17,785 nucleotides of DNA from an uncultured Clostridia bacterium (GCA_934167365.1 CAKPKU010000029.1:1-17785); one strand, 5' to 3'; shown: positions 1 to 8,773, counted from the stretch's first letter. Notes: a model not told the origin generated them from the sequence alone. Numbers and translations are program-made.

Positions 1-733
1 TGCTTTTTTCTTCTATATTATTTTGTATCTCTTCACTTCTTTTTTTTATTTTTTCCTTTTTTTCTTTTATTTTAAATTTTACAGCTTGAATTCTTGGATA
101 TGCATTTATTAATCTTCTATGCAAAATAGATTTTTGTTGTAATATTTCTTTGACTTTTTCAGTAATTTCTTCAGTATTATCAAGATTTCTTCCAAATCCT
201 TTTTCTGTTGCTTTTACTGATCTTATTACTATTCCTGATATTATGTTGTCACAAATATATATACCAAGCAATGTCCAAAATAATATATTAATCCACATAT
301 CTGATAATTTTTCTATTGCCCCTAAAAATAACGGATTTAAAACATACATTATTAGTAATCCTAATAATCCAAATGGAACTATTGTTCCTAAACATACTCT
401 TCCGTTTATGTTAAACTTCTTTTGACTATAATCCCACCATCTAGCCTTATATATTTTTTCCATAAAATAACTTGTTAAATATTCCAATGTTCCACACACT
501 ACTATTGCCATTACAAATAACACTACTGGGTCATTTGTATATTTATGTAATAATATTGTTATTAATAATGCTCCATATCCATATATAGGACAATACGGAC
601 CAATTAAAAAACCTCTATTTATAAATCTTTTATATTGTATTAATTTACAAGTAACTTCCATTATCCATCCCAATGTTGCATAAATCATAAATAACAGATA
701 ATAAACTTGTACATCATATCCAAATATAACCAT
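1..733 (-). CDS. CmpB-type membrane protein (putative ABC transporter permease family), 3' end outside window
   Basis: An open frame runs from ATG at 733 to the window edge without a stop (244 codons seen). A GGAG site lies 8 nt before the start. The protein has about five hydrophobic segments (residues about 8-27, 50-68, 70-88, 112-135 and 147-170). It carries the conserved features of the family annotated as putative ABC transporter permease (ABC_trans_CmpB, PF06541): a GW..E motif at residues 22-26, then NRGFLIGPYCPIYGYGA near 39-55, LEYLTSYFMEK near 83-93, RWWDY near 98-102 and NGRVCLG near 110-116. After the membrane region comes a Lys/Glu-rich, probably coiled-coil cytoplasmic tail (from about residue 180) that continues off the window. 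No ATPase gene is adjacent, so the transporter label is only a family name and the role is unknown. The ATP-grasp gene ends 18 nt upstream, which suggests co-transcription. Confidence 0.85.
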   Translation of the reverse strand, partial: MVIFGYDVQVYYLLFMIYATLGWIMEVTCKLIQYKRFINRGFLIGPYCPIYGYGALLITILLHKYTNDPVVLFVMAIVVCGTLEYLTSYFMEKIYKARWWDYSQKKFNINGRVCLGTIVPFGLLGLLIMYVLNPLFLGAIEKLSDMWINILFWTLLGIYICDNIISGIVIRSVKATEKGFGRNLDNTEEITEKVKEILQQKSILHRRLINAYPRIQAVKFKIKEKKEKIKKRSEEIQNNIEEKS

Positions 734-751
734 TTTCCATTCTCCTTTGTA

Positions 752-1660
752 TTATATTATAAACATCTGATTAATAGCTTCAGAATATATTTCTTTTGCA
801 ATTTCTTTTCCATTATTTGATTGTTTGATTAAATTTTCTGTCATAACTCCACTATTTATTTCCATAACCATAAATTTATTATCACTATTTTTTATTATAT
901 CTATACTAACAAATTTAAGATTTAATATTTCTGCTATCTTATCTGCCATTTTAGTTATTATTTCATTTTCATAATCTGATGTTTTTTCTATTTTAGCACC
1001 TTTAGATAAATTAAATCTCCATTCATATTCTATAATTTCTCCTTCATATGGAATATAATTTAAATCAAACATATCATTTTTTAAATGCTCTGGATTCTTA
1101 TAATAAAATTCATTGAACTTTTTTAATAATTCATTAATATTATGTATTCCATCACCTATCACTTGTGGTTTCACCTTTTTGTATATATACTTTTTATTTC
1201 TTAAATAAATAACTCTATATTCACTTAAAATATTATAAAATGGGCATATAACTACACTATTATTTCTTTGTAAAATTTTTTCATATGCTAATTTTAATTC
1301 TTCCAAGTTTTTCGCATGGATTACATTATTTCCACAAGTTCCATTATTAGGCTTTATTACTACATTTTTACCATATAAATCAAAATATTTTTCTAAATTT
1401 TGCTCTTCATTTTTAAATAAAATCTGAGATTCAATAATTGGCAAATTTTCAGAGCTTAAAACTGTGTATAAAGCATATTTATCATTACAAATCTCTGAAA
1501 GTGCTTGTGTATTTAAATCAAATTTATATCCTACAATAAATCTTATTTTATTATTTTTTTTCAATTTAATTATCCAATCATCAGAAAGCTCTTGATATTC
1601 AATATCTTTTTCTTTACAAATTTCTTTTATAATATCATTAAAAGCTCTTAATTTATACAT
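752..1660 (-). CDS. ATP-grasp domain protein (cyanophycin synthetase/GshF-like ligase fold)
   Basis: This 302-residue protein looks like a stand-alone ATP-grasp enzyme, a family that joins a carboxylate to an amine with ATP through an acyl-phosphate. Visible signatures are the nucleotide-binding strand and loop VIKPNNGTCGNNV (about 101-113), SEYRVIYL (about 146-153), a VIGDGIHNINELL segment (about 168-180) typical of the cyanophycin synthetase/GshF branch, and a metal-binding end with SIDII near 256 and MEINSGV near 271. The N-terminal 80 residues resemble no substrate domain I recognise. There is no Mur-ligase half, so this is not a full cyanophycin synthetase. A GAGG lies 7-8 nt before ATG 1660. 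It sits 25 nt after truB and 18 nt before the CmpB-like membrane gene, probably in one transcript with them. The substrate cannot be read from the sequence. Confidence 0.85.
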   Translation of the reverse strand: MYKLRAFNDIIKEICKEKDIEYQELSDDWIIKLKKNNKIRFIVGYKFDLNTQALSEICNDKYALYTVLSSENLPIIESQILFKNEEQNLEKYFDLYGKNVVIKPNNGTCGNNVIHAKNLEELKLAYEKILQRNNSVVICPFYNILSEYRVIYLRNKKYIYKKVKPQVIGDGIHNINELLKKFNEFYYKNPEHLKNDMFDLNYIPYEGEIIEYEWRFNLSKGAKIEKTSDYENEIITKMADKIAEILNLKFVSIDIIKNSDNKFMVMEINSGVMTENLIKQSNNGKEIAKEIYSEAINQMFII

Positions 1661-1685
1661 TAATCTTCCTCATATTCCTTTCTAA

Positions 1686-2564
1686 TTAAACTAATACATC
1701 TCTTTTTAAGTAATTATTTTGAACAGTTCCGCTTCCTAGAAACTTATTATTGCAATAAATTGAATATATTCCATCTATGTTATTATTTAAAATTTTAACA
1801 CCATTATAAAACTTTTCTATATCACAGTTTTCAATATTAATCTTACCTTTATTATCTAATAATTGCTCTAATGTGATAATATGATTTGTTAGCCATTTTT
1901 CATTTTTAGCATTTTGCTCTATTTCATCTAATGTAACTGAATTACATATTTCAAAGTCTCCAACTCTAGCTCTTTCAAGATCTTTCATATATCCAACTGT
2001 TCCTAGTGATTTTGCAATATCTTCACATAAAGATCGTATATATGTTCCTTTAGAACATTCTACCTCAAATTTAATATTTTTTTCATCAGGATCAATATTA
2101 ATAAGATTAATTGAATAAATTTCTATATTTCTTTTAGGTATTTCTACATCTATATTTGCTCTAGCATATTGATATAATTTCTTTCCATTAACTTTTATTG
2201 CAGAATATATAGGAGGTGTCTGAACTTGCTTTCCCAAAAATGAATTTAAGCAACTAGACACATTAACTTTATTTAATTTATCAATATTAACTTCTTTTTC
2301 TTCAATAATCTCTCCTTCTATATCAGCAGTTGAAGTTTTAACACCTAATTGTAATGTTGCAATATACTTTTTATCATGATTAATTAAATATTTTGAAAAT
2401 TTTGTTCCTTTTCCTAACAATAGTGGAAGTACTCCAGTTGCATTTGGATCAAGAGTTCCAGTATGTCCAACTTTTGTATCTAACAACTTTTTTACTTTAT
2501 TAACCACATCATTTGAAGTATAATTTTTAGGTTTATTTACAATTAAAATTCCACATTTTTCCAT
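1686..2564 (-). CDS. truB: tRNA pseudouridine(55) synthase TruB
   Basis: TruB converts U55 of the tRNA T-loop to pseudouridine in the cytoplasm. The N-terminus reads GILIVNKPKNYTSNDVV, followed by the catalytic motif GHTGTLDPNATGVLP with the nucleophilic Asp at residue 39. Other family motifs are TKFSKYL, a TPPIYSAIKVNGKKLY segment near 117-132, and CSKGTYIRSLCEDIA near 172-186. The 292-residue length is normal and the C-terminus is a short PUA-like extension. I chose ATG 2564 because homologues start close to the GILxVNKP motif; an in-frame TTG at 2582 would add six residues. Neither start has a good adjacent Shine-Dalgarno. A GGGG lies at 2608-2611, separated from the ATG by a perfect hairpin. 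nrnA lies upstream and the ATP-grasp gene downstream. ribF, the usual next gene in many Firmicutes, is absent. Confidence 0.95.
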   Translation of the reverse strand: MEKCGILIVNKPKNYTSNDVVNKVKKLLDTKVGHTGTLDPNATGVLPLLLGKGTKFSKYLINHDKKYIATLQLGVKTSTADIEGEIIEEKEVNIDKLNKVNVSSCLNSFLGKQVQTPPIYSAIKVNGKKLYQYARANIDVEIPKRNIEIYSINLINIDPDEKNIKFEVECSKGTYIRSLCEDIAKSLGTVGYMKDLERARVGDFEICNSVTLDEIEQNAKNEKWLTNHIITLEQLLDNKGKINIENCDIEKFYNGVKILNNNIDGIYSIYCNNKFLGSGTVQNNYLKRDVLV

Positions 2565-2575
2565 ATATTCTTGTA

Positions 2576-2605
2576 TAATCAATTAATATATTATTTAATT
2601 GATTA
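2576..2605 (-). promoter_or_regulatory. Perfect 11-bp inverted repeat in the truB leader
   Basis: The arms at 2576-2586 and 2595-2605 (TAATCAATTAA and its complement) are perfect 11-bp matches with an 8-nt loop. On the transcribed minus strand the hairpin lies between a GGGG Shine-Dalgarno-like site (2608-2611) and the truB ATG (2564), and it covers the alternative TTG (2582). It has no T-tract, so it is not a normal terminator. It could be an RNA hairpin that shortens the SD-to-AUG distance, or a DNA operator. It is pure A/T apart from one pair, so chance is possible. Confidence 0.5.
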
Positions 2606-2655
2606 ATCCCCTTCTTTAAAATTTATTCATGCACTAATATTTTACATATTTTAAA

Positions 2656-3612
2656 TTATAAATAATGTTTTGCTTCTGCAATAACTCTATTTTTTACAGT
2701 TTCTAGATCTCCGTTTATTGAAAATGCAGCTGCCTTTGGATGTCCTCCACCTCCAAAAACAAGAGCCATTTCATCTACATTAACTTTTTCATTAGATCGT
2801 AAAGATACTTTTAAACCTTTATTTTTTATTGCTCTTACAAATATTGAAATTTCAACTCCTTCAACATCTCTTCCGAAATCTACAATACCTTCATGGTCTC
2901 CAATAGAACAATTTAGTCGCTCTTGATCTTCTAAAGTAACATATGTAAATGCAATTTTTCCGTTTTCAAAAAACTCAATTCTACTAGTTGCCAATCTCAT
3001 TAATTCAAAAGCTGATTTTGTCTTCATTTGTAAGACTTTTCTGTATGTATCTGAAACATTAACACCTTTATTTAACAATTCTGCCACAAATTCAAATGTT
3101 TCTGCTGTAACTCCTGAATATTTAAATCCTCCCGTATCTGTAATAATTCCTACAAGTAAACATGTACCAATATCTTTTGTTATTTCCATTTTTAAATAAT
3201 TTAATAAAACTATCATAACTTCAGCACATGCTGGAGAATCTGGATTAACAAAATTATAATCGCCAAACATTGTATTTGTTCCATGATGATCTATAACAAC
3301 AGAGCTTTCGGCAGTTTCAAAATATTTTGACCATCCATTTAGCATTTTAAGTGCTGAACAATCAATTGCTATTGCTAAATCATATGAATCTCTAGCCCCC
3401 TCTTTTTTTACCTCATCTATATTTGGAAGAAATTCAAATGTTTTTGGATATTCAGGTATTATTAAATCTACATTCTTTTTTCCAGCTGATTTCAAAGCTA
3501 TATATAATGCTAAACTTGTTCCAACAGCATCTCCATCTGGATTTTCGTGTGTTAAAATTGCAATAGATTCAGCCTCATTTATTTTTTCATATATTTTATC
3601 TAATGTACTCAT
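2656..3612 (-). CDS. nrnA: DHH/DHHA1 family phosphoesterase, NrnA-like (oligoribonuclease/pAp phosphatase)
   Basis: NrnA-type enzymes degrade very short RNAs (nanoRNA) and dephosphorylate 3'-phosphoadenosine 5'-phosphate in the cytoplasm, using Mn ions. The 318-residue protein has the full set of DHH motifs: THENPDGDA (His22, Asp26, Asp28), AIDCS (Asp84), VIDHHG (Asp108, His109, His110) and TDTGGF (Asp159). The C-terminal DHHA1 substrate-binding motif is GGGGHPKAAAF, starting near residue 287. The start is ATG 3612 with AAAGGA 8 nt upstream. The position between rbfA and truB is the usual Firmicute location for this gene. A terminator after rbfA (3660-3683) suggests part of its expression is uncoupled from the upstream operon, although I see no clear separate promoter. 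Confidence 0.93.
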   Translation of the reverse strand: MSTLDKIYEKINEAESIAILTHENPDGDAVGTSLALYIALKSAGKKNVDLIIPEYPKTFEFLPNIDEVKKEGARDSYDLAIAIDCSALKMLNGWSKYFETAESSVVIDHHGTNTMFGDYNFVNPDSPACAEVMIVLLNYLKMEITKDIGTCLLVGIITDTGGFKYSGVTAETFEFVAELLNKGVNVSDTYRKVLQMKTKSAFELMRLATSRIEFFENGKIAFTYVTLEDQERLNCSIGDHEGIVDFGRDVEGVEISIFVRAIKNKGLKVSLRSNEKVNVDEMALVFGGGGHPKAAAFSINGDLETVKNRVIAEAKHYL

Positions 3613-3659
3613 TTTATCAATCCTTTCTTTAAGAGCTATATTGTTTACTATTTAAAAAT

Positions 3660-3683
3660 GGACGGAGCTTTTTAGTTCCGTCC
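3660..3683 (-). terminator. Intrinsic terminator after rbfA
   Basis: The arms GGACGGA (3660-3666) and TCCGTCC (3677-3683) pair perfectly. Two further pairs, one of them G-U, can form inside and leave a 6-nt loop. On the minus strand the stem is followed by ATTTTTAAAT. It lies 20 nt after the rbfA stop and upstream of nrnA, so it would end or attenuate the rimP-to-rbfA transcript. Confidence 0.75.
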
Positions 3684-3702
3684 TATTTTGCTAATTTATA
3701 AT

Positions 3703-4071
3703 TTATTGCTCTTTTTGCTCTTTATTTTCATTTATTTCTTTTAATATATTATCAATTCTCATTCCATATTCCATTGAGTCATCTAATTCAAAAACTAATT
3801 CAGGAGTTATTCTTAAATTAATTGTTTTTGCTACTTGTGATCTTATAAAACCAGCAGAATCTTTTAAGCCTTGCATAGTCTTTTCAAGATTTTTAGAATT
3901 CAAAATACTGACATATATTTTGGCATATTTGAAATCAGGTGTTATTTTTGCTTTAGTTACACTTATTAATCCTGTAACATTTGGATTTTTTAATTCAAAT
4001 GTTAATACATTGCTAATTTCCTTTTTTAGCTCTTCGTTGATTCTATTTAATCTAGCATCATTTTTTGCCAT
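3703..4071 (-). CDS. rbfA: 30S ribosome-binding factor RbfA
   Basis: RbfA binds the 16S 5' helix region during late 30S maturation and is needed for growth in the cold. The 122-residue protein starts ARLNRINEELKKEISNVL. It then shows the KH-like fold of the family, with GLISVTKAKITPDFKYAKIYVS near 35-56, a GFIRSQVAKTINLRITPELVF core and the DDSMEYGMRIDNIL ending, followed by a short Lys/Glu tail. I chose ATG 4071 because GGAG lies 5-6 nt before it; the frame extends five codons upstream to an ATG that overlaps this ribosome binding site. It follows infB by 74 nt and is followed by a terminator. Confidence 0.95.
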   Translation of the reverse strand: MAKNDARLNRINEELKKEISNVLTFELKNPNVTGLISVTKAKITPDFKYAKIYVSILNSKNLEKTMQGLKDSAGFIRSQVAKTINLRITPELVFELDDSMEYGMRIDNILKEINENKEQKEQ

Positions 4072-4145
4072 AATTTCTCCTTTCATATATTACTTATAAT
4101 ATTTTTAGCATTAAACATTATATTATACTTTAAGTTAATATAAAT

Positions 4146-7100
4146 TTATCTTTTTACTTCTTCCATTACAAAGAATTCAATTGTATCATTTTCTTTAAGA
4201 TCATTATAATCTTCTATTTGGCAACCACATTCAAATCCTTTAGTTACCTCTTTAACATCATCTTTAAATCTCTTTAATGAAGCTAATTTTCCCTCATGAA
4301 TTACTACTGCTTCACGAATTACTCTTACTCCAGCATTTCTTTCAACTTTTCCATCAACAACATAACATCCAGCAATTGTTCCAACTCCTGAAACTTTAAA
4401 TGTCTGTCTTACTAATGCATTTCCTATAACCTTTTCTTCATAAATAGGATCTAATAATCCCTTCATTGCTGATTCTACATCTTCTAAAGCTTTATATATT
4501 ATAGAATATTGTTTTATTTCAACACCCTCTTTTTCAGCTATTTCTTTTGCAGATCCAATTGGTCTTACATTAAATGCAATAATAATAGCTTTTGCAGCTT
4601 TTGCAAGTTGAACATCTGATTCTGTAACAGCACCAGCTACTGAATGTATAACTTTTACCTTAACCTCATCATTAGACAATTTTTCCATTGATTGTTTAAT
4701 AGCTTCAGCTGATCCTTGAACATCTGCTTTTACTATTAAATTCAATTGTTTTAAATCTTCATTTGCCATTTTTTCAAATAAATTATTTAAAGTAACTACA
4801 TTATCATTGTTTATTGCTTTTTCTCTTTCTTTAATCTTTCTCTTTTCAATTAAATGCTTAGCTATTTTTTCATTTTTAACTTCATAGAATGTATCTCCTG
4901 CTTCTGGAACTTCAGTTAATCCCATAATTTCAACAGGTGTTGAAGGTCCTGCTTCTTTAACACTTTGACCTTTATCATTTTTCATTGCTCTAATTCTACC
5001 TATTGATGTACCAACAACAACTGTATCTCCAACATCTAATGTACCACGTTGAACTAATACAGAAGCAATTGGACCTCTTGTTTTGTCTAATCTTGCCTCA
5101 ATAACAGCACCTTTAGCTTGTTTGTTAGGATTTGCTTTTAGCTCTTTCATATCAGCAACTAATAATACCATTTCTAATAAGTTTTCAATATTCAAATGTT
5201 TTTTAGCAGAAATAGGAACAAATATTGTATCTCCTCCCCATTCTTCTGAAACTAAATCATATTGCATTAAGTCTTGTTTAATTTTATCAATATTAGCATT
5301 TGGTAAGTCAATTTTATTTACAGCTACAATAATTGGAATATCTGCTGCTTTAGCATGATTTATAGCTTCAACAGTTTGAGGCATAACACCATCATCAGCA
5401 GCAACAACCAATATAGCTATATCTGTAATTTGAGCTCCTCTTGCTCTCATACTTGTAAATGCTTCGTGTCCTGGTGTATCTAAAAATGTAATTTCTCTAC
5501 CATTTACAGTTACTTTGTACGCACCTATATGTTGAGTAATTCCTCCTGCTTCTCCACTAATAACATTTGTACTTCTAATAGCATCTAATAAAGATGTTTT
5601 TCCATGATCAACATGACCCATTACAACAACAACAGGTGGACGTGGTTTTAAATCTTCTTCTTTATCTTCTGACTCATCAAATAAAATATCTTCTTCATTT
5701 ACCACTACTTTTTTAATTGCATTTACTCCAAATTCACCTGCAACTAAAAATGCTGTGTCAAAATCCAATTCATTATTTATTGTTGCCATTATTCCTAAAC
5801 TCATTAATTTAGTAATAACTTCTCCACTTGTTTTCTTAAGCTCTGCTGCTAAATCTTTAACAGTTATATTTTCAGGAATTGTAATTTCTGTTAATTGGAA
5901 TATTTTTTGCTTACTTTTTTCCTTTTCACCGTTTTTATTTAGCTTTTTCTTATTATTTCTCTTACCTCTATCATTAGACAAATCATAATAATCAAGCATT
6001 CCACCATCTTGCTCATTAAACATATGTGATAATTTATCAACTTGTTTCAAGTCCTTTAATTTTTCACCATCAAACTCTGAAAATCTATCTTGTTTTCTAT
6101 TTTTAGTATTCTTCTTATTGTTTGCTTTATTTTCCTCAAATTTATTTTGTTTAGCTTTATCTATTGATTTACTTGTATAATCTCTTTGAGATTCTTTCTC
6201 CACAATTTCTGTTGACATGATATTTTTTATATTTTTATCAATTCCCTTTTCATCAAGTGGTCTATTACTTCCATTATTATTTCTATTGTTATATCTGTTA
6301 TTATTGTATCCGTTATTATAATTATTGTTATATCCATTATTTTGTCTATTATTATTTCTGTTATTTTGTTGATTATTACCATTTCTATTAAATTTTCTGT
6401 CATTGTTATAACCGTTATTATTGTTGTTGTATCTATTATTATTTTCATTATTGTATCTATTATCATTATTATTATTGTTATATCTATTATGTCTATTATT
6501 TTCACCGTTATATCTATTATTATCATTATTGTATTTATTATTGTTATTATACCTATTATTATTGTCATTATTATATCTATTATTTATATTATTTTGTTTG
6601 TCATTATTATTTTCGTTTTTATTGATTTCTCTCTTTTCTGTTACATCCATATTTCTATTTTCAGCTTTTTCACTTTTCTCCTTTATAATATTTTTCTCTT
6701 TTTCTTCTTTTTCTTTTGCCTTTGCTTCTTCAGCCTTTTTTAGCTCCTCAAGCCTCTTTTGCTCCTCTAAACGTTTCTGCTCTTCTAATTTTTTCTGTTC
6801 CTCTAATTTTCTTTGCTCTTCCAAACGTTTTTGCTCTTCTGCTTTTCTTTTTTCTTCTTCTTCTTTCTTTTTATCTTTTATTCCAAAAAGCTCATTAACG
6901 GTAAGAGGCTTTTGTTGCTTATTTCTATAAACAATATTATAATTTTTGTTTTTATTTCTTTCTACAAATCCTATGTTATTTTTTTCTTCTTTTTTCTTTT
7001 CTTTTTCTTCATCTTCTTGATTTTCAGAAACAATTACTTCTCTTCTAATAATAACAGGAGCATTTTTCTTTTTCTTTTCTTTTCCTTTTTCATTTTTTTG

Positions 7101-7292
7101 CTCTTTTTTAGCATTTGTCTTTTCTTTATTTGATTCTTTATTTAATTTTGCTTCCACTTTTTGAGCTTGTTCTTCTTCAAGAGCACTCATATGACTTTTT
7201 ACATTAAACCCCAATTCATTCGCTTTTTCAATTATCTCCTTATTTGTAAAACCTGTTTTCTTTGCTAATTCATGAATTTTAATTTTAGCCAA
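4146..7292 (-). CDS. infB: Translation initiation factor IF-2, with long low-complexity N-terminal region
   Basis: IF-2 is the GTPase that places formyl-Met-tRNA on the 30S subunit and promotes 50S joining. The 1048-residue protein starts with an IF2_N motif (AKIKIHELAKKTGFTNKEI). A Lys/Glu-rich probable coiled coil (about 48-228) containing repeated EEQKRLEEQ units follows, then an Asn/Tyr/Arg-rich stretch (about 229-345) built of RYNNNN-like units. A second IF2_N domain lies near 465-515. The G domain has GHVDHGKT (559-566), GGITQHIG, DTPGH (605-609), NKID (659-662) and SAKKHLN, followed by the usual C-terminal domains. The start is a TTG at 7292, fixed by GGGGGTG 7 nt upstream and by the IF2_N motif beginning at once; no ATG fits. 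It lies 20 nt after ylxR. The Asn-rich block is unlike the Pro/Ala/Gly-rich linkers common in other IF-2 proteins and reflects AT-rich codon choice. Confidence 0.97.
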   Translation of the reverse strand: MAKIKIHELAKKTGFTNKEIIEKANELGFNVKSHMSALEEEQAQKVEAKLNKESNKEKTNAKKEQKNEKGKEKKKKNAPVIIRREVIVSENQEDEEKEKKKEEKNNIGFVERNKNKNYNIVYRNKQQKPLTVNELFGIKDKKKEEEEKRKAEEQKRLEEQRKLEEQKKLEEQKRLEEQKRLEELKKAEEAKAKEKEEKEKNIIKEKSEKAENRNMDVTEKREINKNENNNDKQNNINNRYNNDNNNRYNNNNKYNNDNNRYNGENNRHNRYNNNNNDNRYNNENNNRYNNNNNGYNNDRKFNRNGNNQQNNRNNNRQNNGYNNNYNNGYNNNRYNNRNNNGSNRPLDEKGIDKNIKNIMSTEIVEKESQRDYTSKSIDKAKQNKFEENKANNKKNTKNRKQDRFSEFDGEKLKDLKQVDKLSHMFNEQDGGMLDYYDLSNDRGKRNNKKKLNKNGEKEKSKQKIFQLTEITIPENITVKDLAAELKKTSGEVITKLMSLGIMATINNELDFDTAFLVAGEFGVNAIKKVVVNEEDILFDESEDKEEDLKPRPPVVVVMGHVDHGKTSLLDAIRSTNVISGEAGGITQHIGAYKVTVNGREITFLDTPGHEAFTSMRARGAQITDIAILVVAADDGVMPQTVEAINHAKAADIPIIVAVNKIDLPNANIDKIKQDLMQYDLVSEEWGGDTIFVPISAKKHLNIENLLEMVLLVADMKELKANPNKQAKGAVIEARLDKTRGPIASVLVQRGTLDVGDTVVVGTSIGRIRAMKNDKGQSVKEAGPSTPVEIMGLTEVPEAGDTFYEVKNEKIAKHLIEKRKIKEREKAINNDNVVTLNNLFEKMANEDLKQLNLIVKADVQGSAEAIKQSMEKLSNDEVKVKVIHSVAGAVTESDVQLAKAAKAIIIAFNVRPIGSAKEIAEKEGVEIKQYSIIYKALEDVESAMKGLLDPIYEEKVIGNALVRQTFKVSGVGTIAGCYVVDGKVERNAGVRVIREAVVIHEGKLASLKRFKDDVKEVTKGFECGCQIEDYNDLKENDTIEFFVMEEVKR

Positions 7293-7312
7293 TAAACTTC
7301 ACCCCCATTAAT

Positions 7313-7573
7313 TTAATCTGCATTTATTTCTTTTCTTAAATCTTCGTATATTTCTTCACTAATTTTTCTTTCAAAACTTCTTTCAAGTCTTTTTGATTTA
7401 ACCATTTTATCAAAGCACTCAATGTTATCACAAATATATGCACCTCTGCCGTTTGCTTTACCAGTTTTATCTATACTGATTTCCCCATTTTTATTTAAGA
7501 CTATTCTGATTAAATCACCTTTATTTTTTTGAACATTACATCCTATGCAAGTTCTTTGTGGTATCTTTTTCAA
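7313..7573 (-). CDS. rnpM: YlxR family RNA-binding protein (RnpM)
   Basis: YlxR proteins bind RNA. The Bacillus subtilis protein has been described as a modulator of RNase P (RnpM), and the fold is fixed by the motifs RTCIGC near the N-terminus and GRGAYIC in the middle, both present here. The length is 86 residues. I chose TTG 7573, giving an N-terminus of MKKIPQRTCIGC as in homologues, because AGGAAGTGAT, a near match to the anti-SD complement, lies about 6 nt upstream. A GTG at 7582 would place that site directly against the start. It sits between nusA and infB, its standard place. The YlxQ/L7Ae-like gene that often follows is absent: only 20 nt separate it from infB. Confidence 0.93.
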   Translation of the reverse strand: MKKIPQRTCIGCNVQKNKGDLIRIVLNKNGEISIDKTGKANGRGAYICDNIECFDKMVKSKRLERSFERKISEEIYEDLRKEINAD

Positions 7574-7612
7574 ATCTATCACTTCCTATTGTATTCATAC
7601 ATATTTTTTATA

Positions 7613-8773
7613 TTATTCATTTTCAGACTCAACAGATTCTTTACTTTCAACTGGCTCTGTCACTTCTTCCTCATCATTTTTACTTTTTTCTTCTATCATT
7701 TTTCTGAATTGTGATTCACTTTTTATATCAATTTTCCAATTTGTTAATTTAGCTGCTAATCTAACATTTTGTCCTGATTTTCCTATTGCTAAAGATAATT
7801 GATCATCAGGTACTATAACTTGTGCAAATCTTTCATCTTCTTTAATATCTACTGCTAAAACTTGAGCTGGTAATAATGCAGCTGATATGTATATAGATGG
7901 ATCACTATTCCATTCTATTACATCTATTTTTTCCCCATTTAATTCATTTATTATATTTTGAATTCTAATTCCTTTTTGACCTACACAAGATCCAACTGGA
8001 TCAATATTTTCATTTGGTGAATATACTGCTACCTTACTTCTGCTTCCTGGATCTCTTGATACACTTTTTATTTCAATTACACCTTCATATATCTCTGGTA
8101 TTTCTAATTCAAATAGCTTTCTTACAAAATCCCCATTTGCTCTTGAAAGCATAACTTGTGGTGCACCTTTTACTCCTCTTTCTACATCTACAACATATGC
8201 TCTTAATTTATCATTAACTTTATATTTTTCAGTTGGTACTTGCTCTTTTAGTGTCATTATTCCTTCCAATTTTCCTAAATCAACAACTACTACACCACCA
8301 TCAGCTTTTTGTATTAAACCTGAAACAATTTCACCTTTTCTTTCACTAAATTCATCAAATAAAAAGTTTCTTGATGCTTCTCTTATTTTTTGTATTATAA
8401 CTTGTTTTGCTGTTTGCGCAGCTATTCTTCCAAAATCTCTTGGTATTATTTCTACTTGTGCTGTATCTCCTATTTCTAATTTTTTGTTAACTTTTTTTGC
8501 ATCTGCTAAATTAATTTCAACCTTTTCATCTTCAACAACTTCAACAACACTTTTTTCAGCATATACATGAATTTCTCCACTTTCTGCATCCATAACAACC
8601 TTAACATTATCTGCTGTTGAATCATAATTTCTTTTATATGCTGTAACTAATGCTGTTTCTATTGATTCTAGCATATATTCTTTTTTTATTCCTTTTTCTT
8701 TTTCAAGTTCATCCATTGCAATTATTAATTCTTTACTATCTATAATTTTATTTTGTTTTTGTTCACCTTTCAT
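7613..8773 (-). CDS. nusA: Transcription termination/antitermination factor NusA
   Basis: NusA binds RNA polymerase and nascent RNA and controls pausing, termination and antitermination. The 386-residue protein has the N-terminal RNAP-binding domain (1 to about 130, including ELEKEKGIKKEYMLESIETAL near 25-45). An S1 domain follows (about 140-210), then KH1 with DPVGSCVGQKGIRIQ and KH2 with QLSLAIGKSGQNVRLAAKLT, and a short acidic tail. It lacks the C-terminal acidic repeats of Enterobacteria, as is normal in Firmicutes. ATG 8773 is preferred, with GGAGG 11 nt upstream. The in-frame TTG at 8782 is only 2 nt from that site. It lies 17 nt after rimP in the same transcript. Confidence 0.96.
   Translation of the reverse strand: MKGEQKQNKIIDSKELIIAMDELEKEKGIKKEYMLESIETALVTAYKRNYDSTADNVKVVMDAESGEIHVYAEKSVVEVVEDEKVEINLADAKKVNKKLEIGDTAQVEIIPRDFGRIAAQTAKQVIIQKIREASRNFLFDEFSERKGEIVSGLIQKADGGVVVVDLGKLEGIMTLKEQVPTEKYKVNDKLRAYVVDVERGVKGAPQVMLSRANGDFVRKLFELEIPEIYEGVIEIKSVSRDPGSRSKVAVYSPNENIDPVGSCVGQKGIRIQNIINELNGEKIDVIEWNSDPSIYISAALLPAQVLAVDIKEDERFAQVIVPDDQLSLAIGKSGQNVRLAAKLTNWKIDIKSESQFRKMIEEKSKNDEEEVTEPVESKESVESENE

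Noticed and set aside
150..425. 91-codon plus-strand frame at the left edge
   Set aside because: It lies opposite the clearly conserved CmpB-type membrane protein and shows no family motif.
4087..4145. Separate promoter for rbfA in the AT-rich gap after infB
   Set aside because: TATAAT-like strings are present, but no -35 box lies at 16-18 bp; such strings are expected by chance here.
6227..7133. Several open frames on both strands across the N-terminal part of infB (strings of Ile, Leu, Phe, Ser)
   Set aside because: They are shadows of the AT-rich Lys/Glu- and Asn-rich codons of infB in other frames, with no ribosome binding sites and low-complexity products.
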